This document shows positions 1 through 12,881 of a stretch of DNA of 64,000 nt, piece by piece (position 1 is the first letter of the stretch; every line of letters starts with the position of its first letter). This DNA comes from Mariannaea sp. PMI_226. Taxonomy: Eukaryota; Ascomycota; Sordariomycetes; Hypocreales; Nectriaceae. The position numbers were made by a program, and so were the translations under genes. The stretch spans positions 372,001-436,000 of the forward strand of contig JANFOG010000007.1 of the NCBI GenBank assembly GCA_024336345.1. The letters are read 5' to 3'. The notes below the pieces were generated by a model, which had not been told where the DNA came from, ran no database searches, and was given only the letters and a program-made list of their open reading frames with translations.

Positions 1-3000
1 AAGGTACTCGGTACGTATTTTTGTTGGTAGGTGGTACTTTGCGCTTGGTTACTCCATACCACTTCCCTGATTGGATCCTGGAATGCAATGCAATGCATGC
101 GGGGTCTATTTCTGGCAGATGCAATGGAAGGGCGAGGACGCTTGGGCCCTCATCAGGGATGCACCAGATGGTGGAGGCGTCCCCGATAACCTCAGTGGCC
201 CATGGCGGCCTCTAGTGGGCGTCAGCGGGCTTCCGCTCAGTGGCTGGCGCGCTGTAGGCTCGCCATATCGGGAATGCTGCATTTCCCGGCGCCTTGCAGA
301 AGAGCTGATCCTTGCATGCTGCACCAGGACTTTTTGCTTTGCTGCAATATGGCGTCAGTCAAACATTGCTTTTTCCTTCTTCTCTTGAGCGGGTTTGGTT
401 CTGGAGCTTTTGTATTACCATCATAGGTGCACAAAGTATCCGTAGACTGACCTGTTTGGGAAGCCCATGCACCAATGTTTCCTTGCGGAGATATTAGTCC
501 CCAAATGGGTACTGTACACTCGGGTAAGGCTCTAGGTTGCAAACCCGTCTGTGCGAGGTTACGCGAATAGGGCAGCGAGACGAACCTCAATGTCCTACGC
601 ATCTTCAACCATTGAACAAATGGGCACTTTGGGCAATGGGTGACCAAGGATCTACCGGGATCTAGCTGCAAAGGAACCTTACAGGAGAACAAGCTGCCAA
701 TTACAATGTCGAATGCTGGCACCCGGGCATGGAACACGGAGCGAGTCTGCGAGATCCCTCATCGCGTGAACGGTAATTCAATCTTTTTTGTCCCCTACTG
801 GGCCCCCAGGGCTGAAGCTGGACCACATGGGGTTGGATCGGATCAACGGGCTGAGTGACCTTTCTGCGACGCGACCAAGTCGTGTCTGCATTCATGGTTA
901 CACTCACCGGCAGAAAAGGGGAACGCGTGGACATAAGAGAGAGCGAGAGAATTACTATGTACATAGAAAGCGATAAAGACAATGGACCCCCATGGGCCAA
1001 GTTGGACATAGCCAATGACTGGCATCTGTCTTGAGTGTCGCGGCAAACGGTGAAGGCGATGCGTACTTGACGAAACTAGGCCACATGGATGTGCCCCTGT
1101 GCGTTGTGGATTGTGGGCATGGACATGGACAAAAGTCGAGACATTAGCGACTATGGAATGAAGGGCAGCTATTGCATGCGACAAGCAGCAGGGGGGATGG
1201 CTTTTCTCAATGCCACGAGTCTGTAGCAAGCGGTGATGCATCACGCATGGAGGCGAGACAGAGTCGCAAACAAAGACATTCTAGATGAAAGGTACGAAGT
1301 GAGGATACGTACTTGATATGAATACTGTACCCGCGTGTAGGTAGCTTGTTCTAAACGGCCAAGCTGATTGCAATTCCTTGGACGTGCGCGCCGGGACTTG
1401 GCAAAGCCGTCCCAATATGTAAGCACGACAGTTTAAGCAGCGGAGCCAAGACTAGAACATTGGATCCAACTTTTCCGTTGTAATTAACACTGATTTCGCG
1501 CCATATGACGAACAGACCATACACTCTCAAATACGACCCAACACGGAGATGGTGTTGAGGCCAAAGGATCGACATGAGATGCCGAGAGAGGCTTGACGGG
1601 CAGGGGGGGCAATTGCCCCAGGTTTTTTTTTCCCCCCATCCTTGGCCAGCCGCGTGGTGTTGTCTGTGATGAGTCTGGGTCTCACCTCTAAGTTGAAGGA
1701 AGACGAGGCGCGTCATGGAGGGGGGCTCTGGCACCGGGAGGGAGGGGGGGAAGGGGGGTCAGAGAAACCAGGTAGTTTTCGTCCTTCGTTCATGGCTAGA
1801 TGAAAGATGGGAGAGAGAGAGGGATGACTGGTGACCATGTAGGCTGAGGTACGTGTGAGGAGGGAGTGTGGCCCCTCACGGCTCTCATGCCTTGACGCCT
1901 CCTAGTCCTCTCCTCAGCCCATGATACCTCATCTTGCCTCTTATGTCGCGTTGTAACAGGCGCATACCAAGGGATGCACATTAACCCCATGGAATCCCCC
2001 CAACCCAAGCTTCCATTTTTGTGGAGAGAACATCAAGAAGTGGAATAGAGCGGCAACACAAGACGGGTAGCGCGCCTGTCCAAAGTGCTATGGTTCTCAT
2101 AGGCATGTCCTGATCTAGGTTGAGAGGTGACGGATTGGCGATGGACTGAGACTCGTGGAGAAACCCGACTTTTCAGGCAAAGACATTGAAAAAAGACAAG
2201 CTGAGATGAAGACCAAAAACGGCCGCAGCTCTACACACTACCCAAAAGAGATGTGTGACTAGTCGGGATGAGCGCGCATCGGGTCTGACCTGACATGACC
2301 TGATTCGAGAATGGCATTTGTCCCGTTCCCCTTTTGGTCCATGTCTCAAAGCAAGAAGCAGAAGCCTGCATGGGAAATGGACAAACCACAGCTTTCGACG
2401 ACGCAGCCCCGTGAATTTTATTTTTCTGCCTCATTAAACTTTGATATATGCAAAATCAGGCTAGAGCACCAGTATGCATTAGCTGAGGATCGGAGAGAAG
2501 AAGAAAGACAAGCTTCACGGGTGGCTAGTTTTAGCCCATCGCAATTAAAAACAAAGCTCAGTAATTAACAGTAACACCTCGATTGTCAATGCAGGGGGTA
2601 TACAAGAAGAATGATGACGATTTATGATGGACAAAATCACCCCCTTCACCCGATTTCCCCCATCACGTTCCCTAGGAAGTAGTGGATACCTGCGACTCCA
2701 GGATATAGTAACCAGGCAGATACGCAGAACGGCGGGGGTCTCATGAGTCTTCGAAAGCCAGGGATGTGGGTTCCTGGTCCATGCAAATCCGCATGGTGCA
2801 CTTGAAGCATTTGTGCTTCGCACTGGGCTGGGACCAACAGAGACAAGGCGGGCGGCAGCTTCTCACAGCCTTGAGACCTTGGCCAACAGAGGAGCAGGCT
2901 GGGGGATAGCCCGGCTGTGAGGTTTCAGACTCCCCATGTCGTTCCGTCGTGCGCATGTTGAGGACGAGACAAACAGACAGATAGACAGACAAGACAGTCA

Positions 3001-4945
3001 GGCACTAACTAACAGTAGGACGCAACCCACTACCGTCACTGCCGCTCCCACACCTCGCCATCAACCGACCAACAGGTGTGCCCGAGAGAGGCAAAGTTGG
3101 ATGTCTTGTCTGCCTTTCTTCTCGCGTAGGTGCGGTAGGTAGTTATTCCCTTCACTCTTCAACTTGAGCCAAGGAAATAAAAAGGCACCCTCTTCCCCCC
3201 CCCGGGCTGGCCTCGATTTGGACGAGTGACCCCGGATCATGGTTAAGGCATTGTCGTCGGCTCTTTCGTTCTTCTGGTCTCTTCTGTCTCTTCCACATAT
3301 CTCCGACCGTTCCCATCGATGACGGGCAAGTCCGGTCTCGTGCCAATCATCACTACCACCCCCATTCTCATTGTCATCTCGCCTGGGTTTCCTCTTACAC
3401 CCATTTCAGTGCAGAAGCTCACCCATCCGCCTCTTCCGCAACGCTTGATTTGATTATCATATCCGACTACTACGTACTAACGCCGGATTCTTACGTTGCT
3501 TACTTGAAATAACACCATTTATACGAACAGCATTTCCCGAAACAGGATATCGGATTTTATCTTGTGTCCCCACGGCAGGTTTATAACCCATGCTACGGAG
3601 AGGCGGTGCCTCCTAGTTCTACGGAGTTGCGGTACCTATATAAATTTGCTGGTTGACGACGCGCGCAAGGCTTAGACTGGTCCACCTGTCTCCCGGTTTA
3701 ACAGCTAGCGATAAGCCCATTCGTCTCGAATGTTATGATTACTTAGCACGCACGGCTGCACAACTCATTCACACTCAGTTTCGATACTCAAGTTACCTAC
3801 CCTGTAAGTATGTATACCTAACTACGTGTTGGCTCTTTCGTGGCATCCGTCCATCCACTGACTCGTTGGTGTTTCCCGCCTCCGACAGAGAACCGAAACT
3901 CTGGGCGCACGCAATTACCCGACCTCGCCAGACCCTTAGTTAAAAGTCCCTTGCGCTGCGACGCTTACTTGGACGACCGGCACAAGACGGAGAGTGACTT
4001 TCATCGTGCAGTTCGGAGGTTACCAGCTGACTGGGGTTGGATGCAAACAACCTCTTTCTCTTTCTGGCTGGGCTCATCGTGACTGCCACTTTCTGTCGCC
4101 TGCAGAAGTCCAGAACATCGCTGTCCCTAGCTCTTCACCTAATTCTGCCCGTATCACGTCACTCATCTCCGCATTCATAAACACCAAAGGAAAGGCTCAC
4201 AATCAACACCCATTACCATCTCCAACTTCTCACCATCCCATTCACCCATTACCCTTTGCTTTCTGGCTTATTTTTTTTTTTCTTATTTTTTTTTTTTTTT
4301 AACTTTGGACTTTCCGACTCTAACCCTCTATATCGGCGGCGTCCAATCCCCTCCACCTCTCATACACAGACCCAGGCACAAGGGGTCCTGGTCAAACCAT
4401 CTCACCAGGGTTAAACTCTAGACTCCAAACCAACGGCAATATTGCGACGTGATCGGCACCGGATTCACCACGCAGTGCTGTGCGCTTCCTCCATCTCGTC
4501 CTCCGCTCATACCCCTCCCGATCCATACAGTGGGCATCCACTGTACTACCACGGCGCCCTGGCGTTCTTCCCAGCCTAGCCATTTAGCCATTCGCGCAGA
4601 CTCACAGTGCCTAAACCGACGGGGCCAAACTCCTTCTAGGTGTCCCCCGATCCAGCGACGCCCAACATTGGTATCAAACCCCCACCTTGTCGCCCACCAC
4701 TGCCATCCACAGCGCCGAACACCCACCACAAATCCGCCCTTGAGCCACGAGCAGCGGCCACTACGAACGAGCCTAGAGACCCTCTTTGCCTCCCGCTTCG
4801 CCGCCGCCTTCACGCAACACTCCTCCTCCCCGATTCTGCTGGCTCTCCTCCACTCCGCTTCATTCTTTCTCCCTTTCCATTTTGTTTTACATCACCCCGC
4901 CCTGGCTCCTCCTTCTACTCAGTGACGTCGCTGTCAGCTTCAACG
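1..4945. other. Long intergenic region and leader of the CCCH gene
   Basis: I see no supportable gene in this stretch; its open frames are short, overlapping and of random composition. A TATATAAA sequence lies at 3637-3644 and a donor-like GTAAGTATGT at 3804, so the downstream gene may have a distant promoter and a leader intron. This is inference. From about 4190 the plus strand becomes C/T-rich with long T runs (4269-4300), as is usual just upstream of fungal start codons. Confidence 0.5.
4190..4345 (+). promoter_or_regulatory. CT-rich and poly-T tract upstream of CCCH gene
   Basis: The plus strand here is almost free of G and holds two T runs longer than ten at 4269-4300. Pyrimidine tracts of this kind mark core promoters or leaders of strongly expressed filamentous fungal genes. 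It lies about 600-750 bp upstream of the start codon at 4946. Confidence 0.4.
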
Positions 4946-6899
4946 ATGCCCGACTATCGTCACGGCCGTAGCGGCAGTCTCAACCTCTCTTCAACTCCCA
5001 ACGGAACCCAAGCCAATTCCCCCATGGCTGCTGCTGCACCTGCTCCCCGCTTCGAGGGCCCCCGAAGCCCTCCGAGTATGTTGCACACGACCCCCCGCGA
5101 CGGACCATGGCTATTGTCGCATCCCCTTGTCCCACTCTCCAAACTGACAAAACTTATCATGACAGACACCTCTCACGTACCGTGCAAGTTCTTCCGCCAA
5201 GGTGCTTGCCAGGCTGGAAGTGCCTGTCCTTTTAGCCACGATCTCGGCGCTGCAGCCGAGACCATCTGCAAATACTTCGCAAAGGTATGTGCGCCATATC
5301 ACTGATGCCCGCCACAAGCCGGAACCCCTACCCGCGTCAAACACGATTTCGCGTTAGGAGTACCTCAAATTTAACAATTGCTTCGCCGCGCAGGGAAATT
5401 GTAAATTTGGACCCAAATGCGCCAACATTCACGTTCTTCCCGATGGTCGCCGCATCAACTACGGCAAGAATGGCGTCACAATAGGATCTGCGCCCGTCCT
5501 CCCAGGCCGATCCAACCCCGCTCCCGGCCAAAACCAGTCGTCTACCAGCGCTCTCACCACTTCACTATACCGCGCCGATGTCCCTGCTTATACCTCCGCC
5601 TATCCCTACGAAGACCAGCAACAGCATACCCTAGGTCGTCAACCCAGCCTTGAGAATGGTCTGCCTACAATCGATATGTCCTACACCGGATCCGCCTACG
5701 GATCACCCAGAGATGAAGATTCAAACCGCTTTGGTCTCGGCCTGTCCCCTGTTAATGGCAAGGGTTTGTCCGTACTGGATGCTCCTCTTCCTGCTTCTTT
5801 CGATTCGAATGGCATTTCCAATGCTGCCCGGTTCCCTGCGGCGCCATGGCCTTCTTCAGTCCCTTCCAAGTTTGGTCTTGATTCACCTTCCCAGTCCCTG
5901 AGTAACTCTAAGGATCCCCGCTCTTCCGAAACTCTCAAGATGCTCCATTCATCCGCGTTTGGTTCCTCAGAGCATCTCATTGCCCCCATGTCCAACAGTC
6001 CACCTAGTTCCCAGTTGACCAGCAATGTGGAGGAATACTTTGGAAAACGAACCATGCACTCGTCCCGGTTTGCCAAGCCGAGAATGCTGTCTTCTAGCGT
6101 GCCCAAGGCCACCTCCATCGATCGCGACTGGGAGTCGGAGTTCCCCTTTGCTGATGATGACGATACCCTCCCCGAGAATTACGTACCCGAAAATCTTCAG
6201 GATCTTTTGACTCCAGCTGAGAAGGCTCGTAGAGGATCAATGCGTGCTGACAGCAGCGATGCTGGTCTGGATAGCCTCAGTAAGTATGGTAGCCCGATCG
6301 GAACCAGCCCAAGCCGCTGGGGACCCATGTTCCAGCGACAGAAGGAGGAAGAAGAGGCCGCTCGGTCCGCCCGGAATGCTGCCTCGCCTTTCGGTCATGT
6401 CGGCAGCCCACTCCGAAACTCCATTCTCGCTCAGGAAATGGACAAGAACTCCAGCAGCTTCGCTCGTCCCTCCTCATTCCGCCCAACCAGCGAGACCATG
6501 TCTATGCTATCTCAGCAAGTTCAACGGAGCCGCCTGGAAGACCCCAGCAACTCCAGCCCACTGCTTCACCCTTCTACAGCTCGAGCTCCCATCAGCTCTA
6601 TCAGCTCGTTGAGCCCCATCGGCAAAGAGCGCGGCGGAATGGAGCGCCACGTCTCAAACGGTAGCATCAGCTCGTCCATGAACGGACGGTTCACTACTCC
6701 TATCAACGAAGACGATGAAATGTTCCACATGGAGGGAATGGAGGATGATGGCGACTCTACAACCGGCAAGACGCCCAAGCGAACTTCTGCAGGTTTGGGC
6801 ATGGGTGCCTGGAGCAGCTATGCTGGGGTTGTGGCAGGCAAGAACGCCACCAATGGAACCAAGAGCACGCGCGACTCTGTGCCTGTCAGTGGACGATAA
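4946..6899 (+). CDS. Lee1-type double CCCH zinc-finger protein
   Basis: Predicted 584-residue RNA-binding-type protein. Exons 4946-5075, 5166-5284 and 5394-6899 join in frame; introns start GTATGT and end CAG. Two tandem C-x7-C-x5-C-x3-H fingers follow a short Ser/Pro-rich start: C50, C58, C64, H68 and C78, C86, C92, H96. This spacing and the CKFF/CKYF openings match the fungal Lee1 / makorin-like family. The remaining ~490 residues are Ser/Pro-rich and low in complexity, with an acidic patch near residue 240 and many SP sites, so probably disordered and phosphorylated. The ATG at 4946 is the first in its frame, although the frame stays open about 100 codons upstream without an ATG. The family suggests mRNA binding in cytoplasm or nucleus; the target is unknown. 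Confidence 0.9.
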
Positions 6900-9222
6900 C
6901 GACATACGATGTCAAGATCAGATAAGGGGAACTCTGCATATATCCCCTACGGATAATGACAACGAAAAGCAAGCCATTCTTTTGATTGGAAATTGATAGA
7001 TGACGACGACAACACCAAAGCATATGAGCTACGACTACGCCATCCAACGGATTTATAAGCGTTATATTTTGCTTGGGACACAGAAGCGAACGGATTTTAT
7101 CATTTGCTGATCTTGCAGCATCGACTCCGACGGAAAGAGAAAATTAGTTGACTTCATTGCGCATCGTTGGCCCCGGCTTCTCAAAAGGATATAGGATACA
7201 CGGCTTGGAGTTTTTATTTTTATTTATTTTTTTTCTATCTTTTTAATCGTGTATTGTGGAATTTGTCTCGGTTTTCTTTTTCAGTGTCATTGAGGAAAGG
7301 GGGCTGTTCAATTATTTTCATCTCACCGATTCACCTCTTTGGATATGCATTTACACTGACCGTTCCATGGCATATGATGCTAATTTTTTGGTCTGTATTG
7401 TCTATCAATATCAAGCTCGTTGAAGAAGACTCGACTCCTCATCGTCAATGTGGGTCATTTCTTCCTTCTCGGAGAAAAAGAGAAGGGAATGTGGATTGAC
7501 ATGTACTGGCTTGTGGTACAATTTGAAAATTTCAATATTGGTTCTGGTGTTTGGGTTTTTCTGGATGTTCAAAAAAACGAAACATATCTTGAGATACAAG
7601 AAAGGCGGTTGAGAGGGTGCATTGGGGGTTGGCGAGGTGAGGTTATTTGTTTATTTATACTATCTATGAAAGGATACGGAGCAGACACGAGAAAAAAACA
7701 CGCAAGAGCATGTATAACTTGACACATATGTACACACAGCAAGAAAGAGAGTATAGTTGAGACCTGGAGAGAACATGGGAGTGGAAGAGGGAGTGTTTTG
7801 GTGGGCACAGCTTTATTAGGGAACTACCTACATACCAACAGAGCCCTAATTTCGTGATGTGTTCAACCACATCATGATGAACATTTGTGTCGCATACAAT
7901 ACAAACCAGGGATATTTAATGAAGAGGGAAAACAAGAAGAGGAAAAGGAAGAGGAAGAATCAGCACAATGCTGTGGGAGGTGTTGGTGTATTTTTCACAT
8001 TAATGAATTCGGGAGAAGGAACCCAACATGTTTCCCAACACTATCATCAATTCATAAAGTCTAATTCCCCATTAACAAAGTTATCAGTTCCTAGAGTCCG
8101 AGAAATGGACCAAGTGGCGAACTTGCTTTTACTGGTTACCGTCTCTCTGTGGCGAGGTCAATGCCGGACTCGGAGAGTTTCTGGTAGGTACTGACTGCAT
8201 GGCTCACGCTTCAGTATTCACCCCTCCCACAATTCCTAGAGAGAGCTACGGTACGCAGTGACTACATAACCCGACTACCTAGCTTCCCTGAATAAGAGGT
8301 TTCGATTATCTATCTACTTTGGGACCAATTGGGTGTCTATTCAGCTTCTCACTTGCCCTGGCCAGTCAGGATGAGATTCGGGCGAGGCCGTCTTTAGATA
8401 AGGGCCACACACCCGGCCACCAGCCACAGCCATATCGAAGCTTTAAGAAGCTACAGCTGTATAACCAACCATTGGCGTTTCACCATCACGTCAGTTCCAA
8501 GAATTAAATAGTTAGAGGGCTGAGTAGAAGGGGGAGTTTCTATTGAGACAACAAAAGCCATCCACAAAAAAAAGAGAAGAAGGTTGAACAAAGTATCTCC
8601 AGGCATGGCTTCTTCCCTCTTTTTTTTTTTTGGGTATCCCCAGAGCGAGATTTATCTTGACATCAGACGACCCAATCATGACAATGGCTTCCTCACTATT
8701 TGTTCCACACTCCTTCAGATCGTCTGTTCTCCCGTGAAACCACCATAACCTTGTTACAGTCATCAATTGAAAAGAATCATCCGGGGAGAATGGCAAAAAA
8801 ACACAAGGGAGGAGGGAGAGAGAATTCAGGAAAAGAGAAGACTTCCTCAAAAATTGGCACGCATACACACGCAACAAACAAACAGTAGATGGCTTTCCGT
8901 TGTGTTCCTTGGTTCTCATCTCATCTACTACCCATAATCACCTCCACCTCCAGGATTTTCCCATTCGCCTTCTTTGCTCCCTGACATGAACTTATCCTGT
9001 CCAACCCGAAGAAAAGTTTGTAAACTGCGTCGGCACCTCCTCCCCTTTTAAAAGGCGCCGTTGCAAAAAAACAAACAACAAAAAATTATGTCCTTTTTTT
9101 TTATTCATTTTTTTTTGGTGATTTGCTCCCAACATGTCTACAATGCGAGGGTAATTTGGAGGGGTTGAGTGTGGGTTGTTAATTGTACAATGGGGAGGCG
9201 CGTTGAAGGTGTTGGAAGGTGT
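6900..9222. other. Intergenic, 3' ends of two convergent genes
   Basis: No gene supported. The sequence holds T-rich stretches (7210-7250, 9085-9115) and A-rich stretches typical of 3' untranslated regions. The longest frame (8512-8919, minus) has the composition of random sequence. Confidence 0.5.
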
Positions 9223-10095
9223 TTAGTTGGCATCGGGCTGCTTGAGGATGTACTCAACAGCTTGCTCGACTGTGTGGAAATAAGGTCAGCGGGATGAACA
9301 GAATGGTGAGCTGTTACAGGATGAGGACGTACCGGAGTGAATGGCATCAGCATCCTTGTCGGGGATCTCGATGCTGAACTCCTCCTCGATAGCCATGACG
9401 ACCTCGACGGTGTCAAGGGAGTCGAGGCCAAGGTCGTTGGCGAAGTGAGCGGTGGACTTGATCTGTTGCGAGAGTTAGGATTGGTTCGATATGAAGGCGA
9501 ATGAAGCTAGCTAGTAGAGAGGAGTCATTGAGCACGTACGTTGGCAACATCGTTGACCTGTGGTAAACATGGGTTAGCTTGTGACTTTTAATTGAATGAT
9601 TTGCTAGGCAATCATGGGAGATGACGGCATCGGCAATGACGAAGATGGGGGTGGAGTGGAGGTGCACCCATATGGGAGTCAAAGCAGGCATGAATGCTCC
9701 AATCCTCACTCCTTCCATCCATTGTATAAAAAATGACCGAAAGGCCGAATTGACCGAGCCGCACGAACTGATTCATCCATCCCGGCGTTCTTCCGGACAG
9801 TTTCGAAGATATGGAGGGGGGAATTTGGAGGGGAGGGGAGATAATGAGAGAGGGAGAGGACAAAGCTCACCTTGTCAAAGCCCTGCAGCAAGCTGACGAT
9901 GCGGCCCTCGACCTCCTCCTTGTTCAGGGCACCACCGGCGCTGTACATCCTCACGGACTGGAGGCTCTGGATCTTGGGCAGGACGGCGGCGACACGGGGA
10001 GCGACGGGGGCAGCTCTCCGCACGGCCATGGAGGCGGCGGGTCGGATGGCGGCGCGGGCGGCCGAGGCAGATCGGAGGACGGCGGTGCGGAACAT
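9223..10095 (-). CDS. ACP1: Mitochondrial acyl carrier protein (complex I / mtFAS II)
   Basis: Predicted 139-residue precursor. Minus-strand exons are 9871-10095, 9540-9557, 9333-9462 and 9223-9269. The second is an 18-nt micro-exon encoding VNDVAN, and the first intron (9558-9870, 313 nt) is unusually long for this window. The first ~50 residues are rich in Arg and Ala without acidic residues, a clear mitochondrial presequence. The mature part carries [12 protein letters not shown]96 of the DSL motif is the phosphopantetheine attachment site. The family carries acyl chains for mitochondrial fatty acid and lipoate synthesis and is also a structural subunit of respiratory complex I (NDUFAB1; NUO-12 in Neurospora). 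A CACGTG box lies about 180 bp upstream. Confidence 0.95.
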
Positions 10096-11567
10096 GTTGT
10101 CTGGTCGTGAAGGCTGTCAATTGACTTGGTGTGGGGGGGTAGGGCGGAGGGAGAGAGAGAGGACCGGGAGCGGGCTGAGGGGAGGGTGGTTTTTGGGTGA
10201 GGAAGTGGTGATGATAAATTTCTCGTTGCTGCTCGGATCACGGAGAGTCGGAGCTAGCTGGGATTTCGGGGGTCACGTGTGTGGATACGTACCGCTATCT
10301 CGCCTTGCTGTGAGAACGAAAGTGGGCTGGCTTTTACTGAGTGCGGAGGTTTTGAGTGGTATTGTCCAAAGCTGTCTTGTCATTGGGTCGATTGTCCCGA
10401 GGGTATTCCCGCACAGTGCTTGCTCTCTCCATACATAAGCACAATAATGAAGGTACCTAGTCACCGAGCCCGTCTCTCTAGAAATGCCAATTGGATTTTT
10501 GTTGCGGAATGGAATTGAATTGCTTTGAAGACATGATGATATATATGAGCTTGACCCCTTCTATTTGCTCCAATTTTTCTTCTCTAATCTTTCTCAAAGC
10601 TTTAGAAACTCATCTGCTTTGGTTCAATTGATGCTTGACAGTTTTGACTGCTGGTACCGTGGAGAGCTCTCCCCATATTCTCTGCAAGTCAGCATAAAAG
10701 CCTTGGTCCTCATTGGTTCCACTCAGGAACACAAGCTAGAGTGCCCGTTCTTATCACTTATTAGCTGCGACGTACAATGAACGACCACCAATATCTCGTG
10801 AACTGTGTCTGTCCATGCCCTTCAATTCAACTGGCTAGGTAGGTAGCCAATCAATTGTCCCAGGGATGTACTACAGAATAGACGAGAACCAGTATCTCAC
10901 ACTGATCCAGCCCATTTTGTCGCGATAGCATATCGAAAAGGAACTCAACCAATTTGCATAGGACATCACAAGATTGACATTCCCTTCTAAGCTACATACA
11001 TCACGCAACAAACAACACTCCAAGTGAGCCCCGGCACTCTGAATCATTCTCGAGGGTATTGCAATGTAACAGCTTATATCCTTGTCTCCGTCAACTCGCC
11101 AATCATGTAATTGCATACAAAGTTCTCACCAGAGACCTTCACAACTGCCGTCTCTCCATGCTTACTGAAACGTGGTAGCACCATGATCGCCAACCTAAAA
11201 GCACCCTCCCCGATCGTTTCGGTGTAGAACAGAACCAATCTAGATCATACCCGTCTGTCCTGTTGCATCCGTGTCTGTGAGATGCGAGTTTCAGCATCCG
11301 AGGGCCTGGGGTTGGGTTCAGCTGACATCGATTGCTTCCTTGTTTGTAGTGACTAGCACACAAACAAGCTGCCACCCTTGTCAATTGACATATTCTCTGA
11401 CGATGCTCGACGAGAGTGTGGCCTATATCATGAAGGAATCAAATAACTACCTGAATTGATATCTATAAGATGTTTCTTGAACCTCCTCCAACTCCCCCTC
11501 GCCCTTCCTGTCTCATTATCCATCAAAACTAGCCATAGCTGTAGTTTGCAAAAGGAAAAAAATCAAC
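10096..11567. other. Divergent intergenic region between ACP and M14 peptidase
   Basis: No gene supported. It contains the ACP promoter, with a CACGTG box at 10274-10279, and the promoter of the carboxypeptidase. Frames in between are short and unlike any family I know. Confidence 0.5.
10274..10279. promoter_or_regulatory. CACGTG E-box upstream of ACP
   Basis: The sequence TCACGTG lies about 180 bp upstream of the ACP start. The same core appears twice at almost the same distance upstream of the complex I subunit gene at 13437-14519. E-boxes are bound by bHLH factors of the Cbf1 type in fungi. Use here is inferred. Confidence 0.4.
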
Positions 11568-12881
11568 ATGAAGCTCATAACATTCTTCATCCTCCTGACA
11601 CACTCCCTTGTCGTCTCCTCCTGTCTTCTCCCCTCTGACCTCAACCCCAATATCACTCTCACATGGACCGCCCCTACCGGCCCTCGCGAAGATATGCCCA
11701 TCGGCACCGGCGACCGCTTCGCCAACGGCACTCTCTCCCCCGTGGGCCTGGGAGTCCGTGATCGTAATCTCGAGTCCATCTTGACTCCCCCCGAGATCAA
11801 CTCCGGCCTGCGTGCACTCGCCAGGGCCTTCCCCAACGACGTGACTTTGTTCACTCCGCCATATGCTACATATCTTAGGGCCAATCTGAGTGGAGCAAGC
11901 GTGGGGAGGAACCCTCGCGTCTTCATCATGAGCGGTATACACGCCCGTGAGCGAGGGGGCCCGGATGACGTCTTGTACTTTTTGGCCGACTTACTCCAAG
12001 CCCGCCGAGCTCGCACGGGGGTCCGGTATGGCCTCCGCGGGTACACATACGGCCAAGTCATGACTGCTCTGTCTGCAGGTATTGTCGTGCTCCCCATGGT
12101 TAACCCCGATGGTGTGGCGTACGACCAGGAGACGGATTCGTGCTGGCGGAAGAACCGAAACCCTGCGAGCGATGGTGTGAATGTCGGCGTTGACCTGAAC
12201 CGGAACTTTGACTTCCTGTGGAACTACACGCAGGCGTTTAGCGAGGACGCTGATTTGGATGCGGTGGGCTCGGACAACCCCGAAAGCGAAGTCTTCCACG
12301 GAGAGGAACCAATGTCGGAGCCGGAGACGAGGAGCGTGGCCTGGGTGCTGGACAATTTCCCAGCCCTGACATGGTTCCTTGATCTTCACTCCTTTGGGGG
12401 CCAGATCTTGTACGGCTGGGGGGACGACAACCTGCAGACACGGGACCCCAGGCAGTCCTTCACCAACAGCGACTACGACAGACGACGCGGCGTCCCGGGG
12501 GCCACACCGGCCGGTCTTGTGTACCGCGAGTATATGCAACCCCCCGACGCTGTGTCCCAGCTCAAGCTCGCCACACGCATGGGGGTAGCCATGTCCCTAC
12601 TTGGGCGCACGCGATACGTGGCCCAGGAGTCAGTGAGCCTGTACCCAACATCGGGGACGAGCGTGGATTGGGTCCAGGGACGCTGGTACAGGCGACGGTG
12701 CGGCGCCGGCAAAGTCCAGGGGTTGACGCTCGAGTTTGGGGAGGGGAGCGACGCGGGGCCGTGTCCGTTCTACCCGAACCGTGAGCAGTATCATCGGTGG
12801 ATGAGAGAGGTGAGCATTGGGTTGATGGAGTTGATGTTGAGTGCTGCGACTGAGGGAGCACCGAATGTACGGGAATGCTGA
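11568..12881 (+). CDS. Secreted M14 zinc carboxypeptidase
   Basis: Single-exon gene for 437 residues. The N-terminus (about residues 1-19) is a hydrophobic signal peptide. The M14 zinc site is visible: GIHARE with H125 and E128, then H274 in DLHSFGG. NRNFD lies near residue 210 (substrate-binding Arg/Asn region), and E389 in LEFGE is the catalytic glutamate. The spacer between signal peptide and catalytic domain is only about 60-70 residues, shorter than the activation propeptide of pancreatic-type carboxypeptidases. The enzyme should remove C-terminal amino acids from peptides outside the cell. The start at 11568 is the only ATG that yields the signal peptide. A/B-type specificity cannot be read with confidence. 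Confidence 0.9.
   Translation: MKLITFFILLTHSLVVSSCLLPSDLNPNITLTWTAPTGPREDMPIGTGDRFANGTLSPVGLGVRDRNLESILTPPEINSGLRALARAFPNDVTLFTPPYATYLRANLSGASVGRNPRVFIMSGIHARERGGPDDVLYFLADLLQARRARTGVRYGLRGYTYGQVMTALSAGIVVLPMVNPDGVAYDQETDSCWRKNRNPASDGVNVGVDLNRNFDFLWNYTQAFSEDADLDAVGSDNPESEVFHGEEPMSEPETRSVAWVLDNFPALTWFLDLHSFGGQILYGWGDDNLQTRDPRQSFTNSDYDRRRGVPGATPAGLVYREYMQPPDAVSQLKLATRMGVAMSLLGRTRYVAQESVSLYPTSGTSVDWVQGRWYRRRCGAGKVQGLTLEFGEGSDAGPCPFYPNREQYHRWMREVSIGLMELMLSAATEGAPNVREC

Noticed and set aside
4640..4945. Open upstream extension of the CCCH gene frame
   Set aside because: No ATG before 4946; a CT-rich leader lacks stop codons by composition alone.
8512..8919. 135-codon minus-strand frame in the gap after the CCCH gene
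   Set aside because: No domain, no plausible intron or neighbour support, and contains translated poly-A/T runs.
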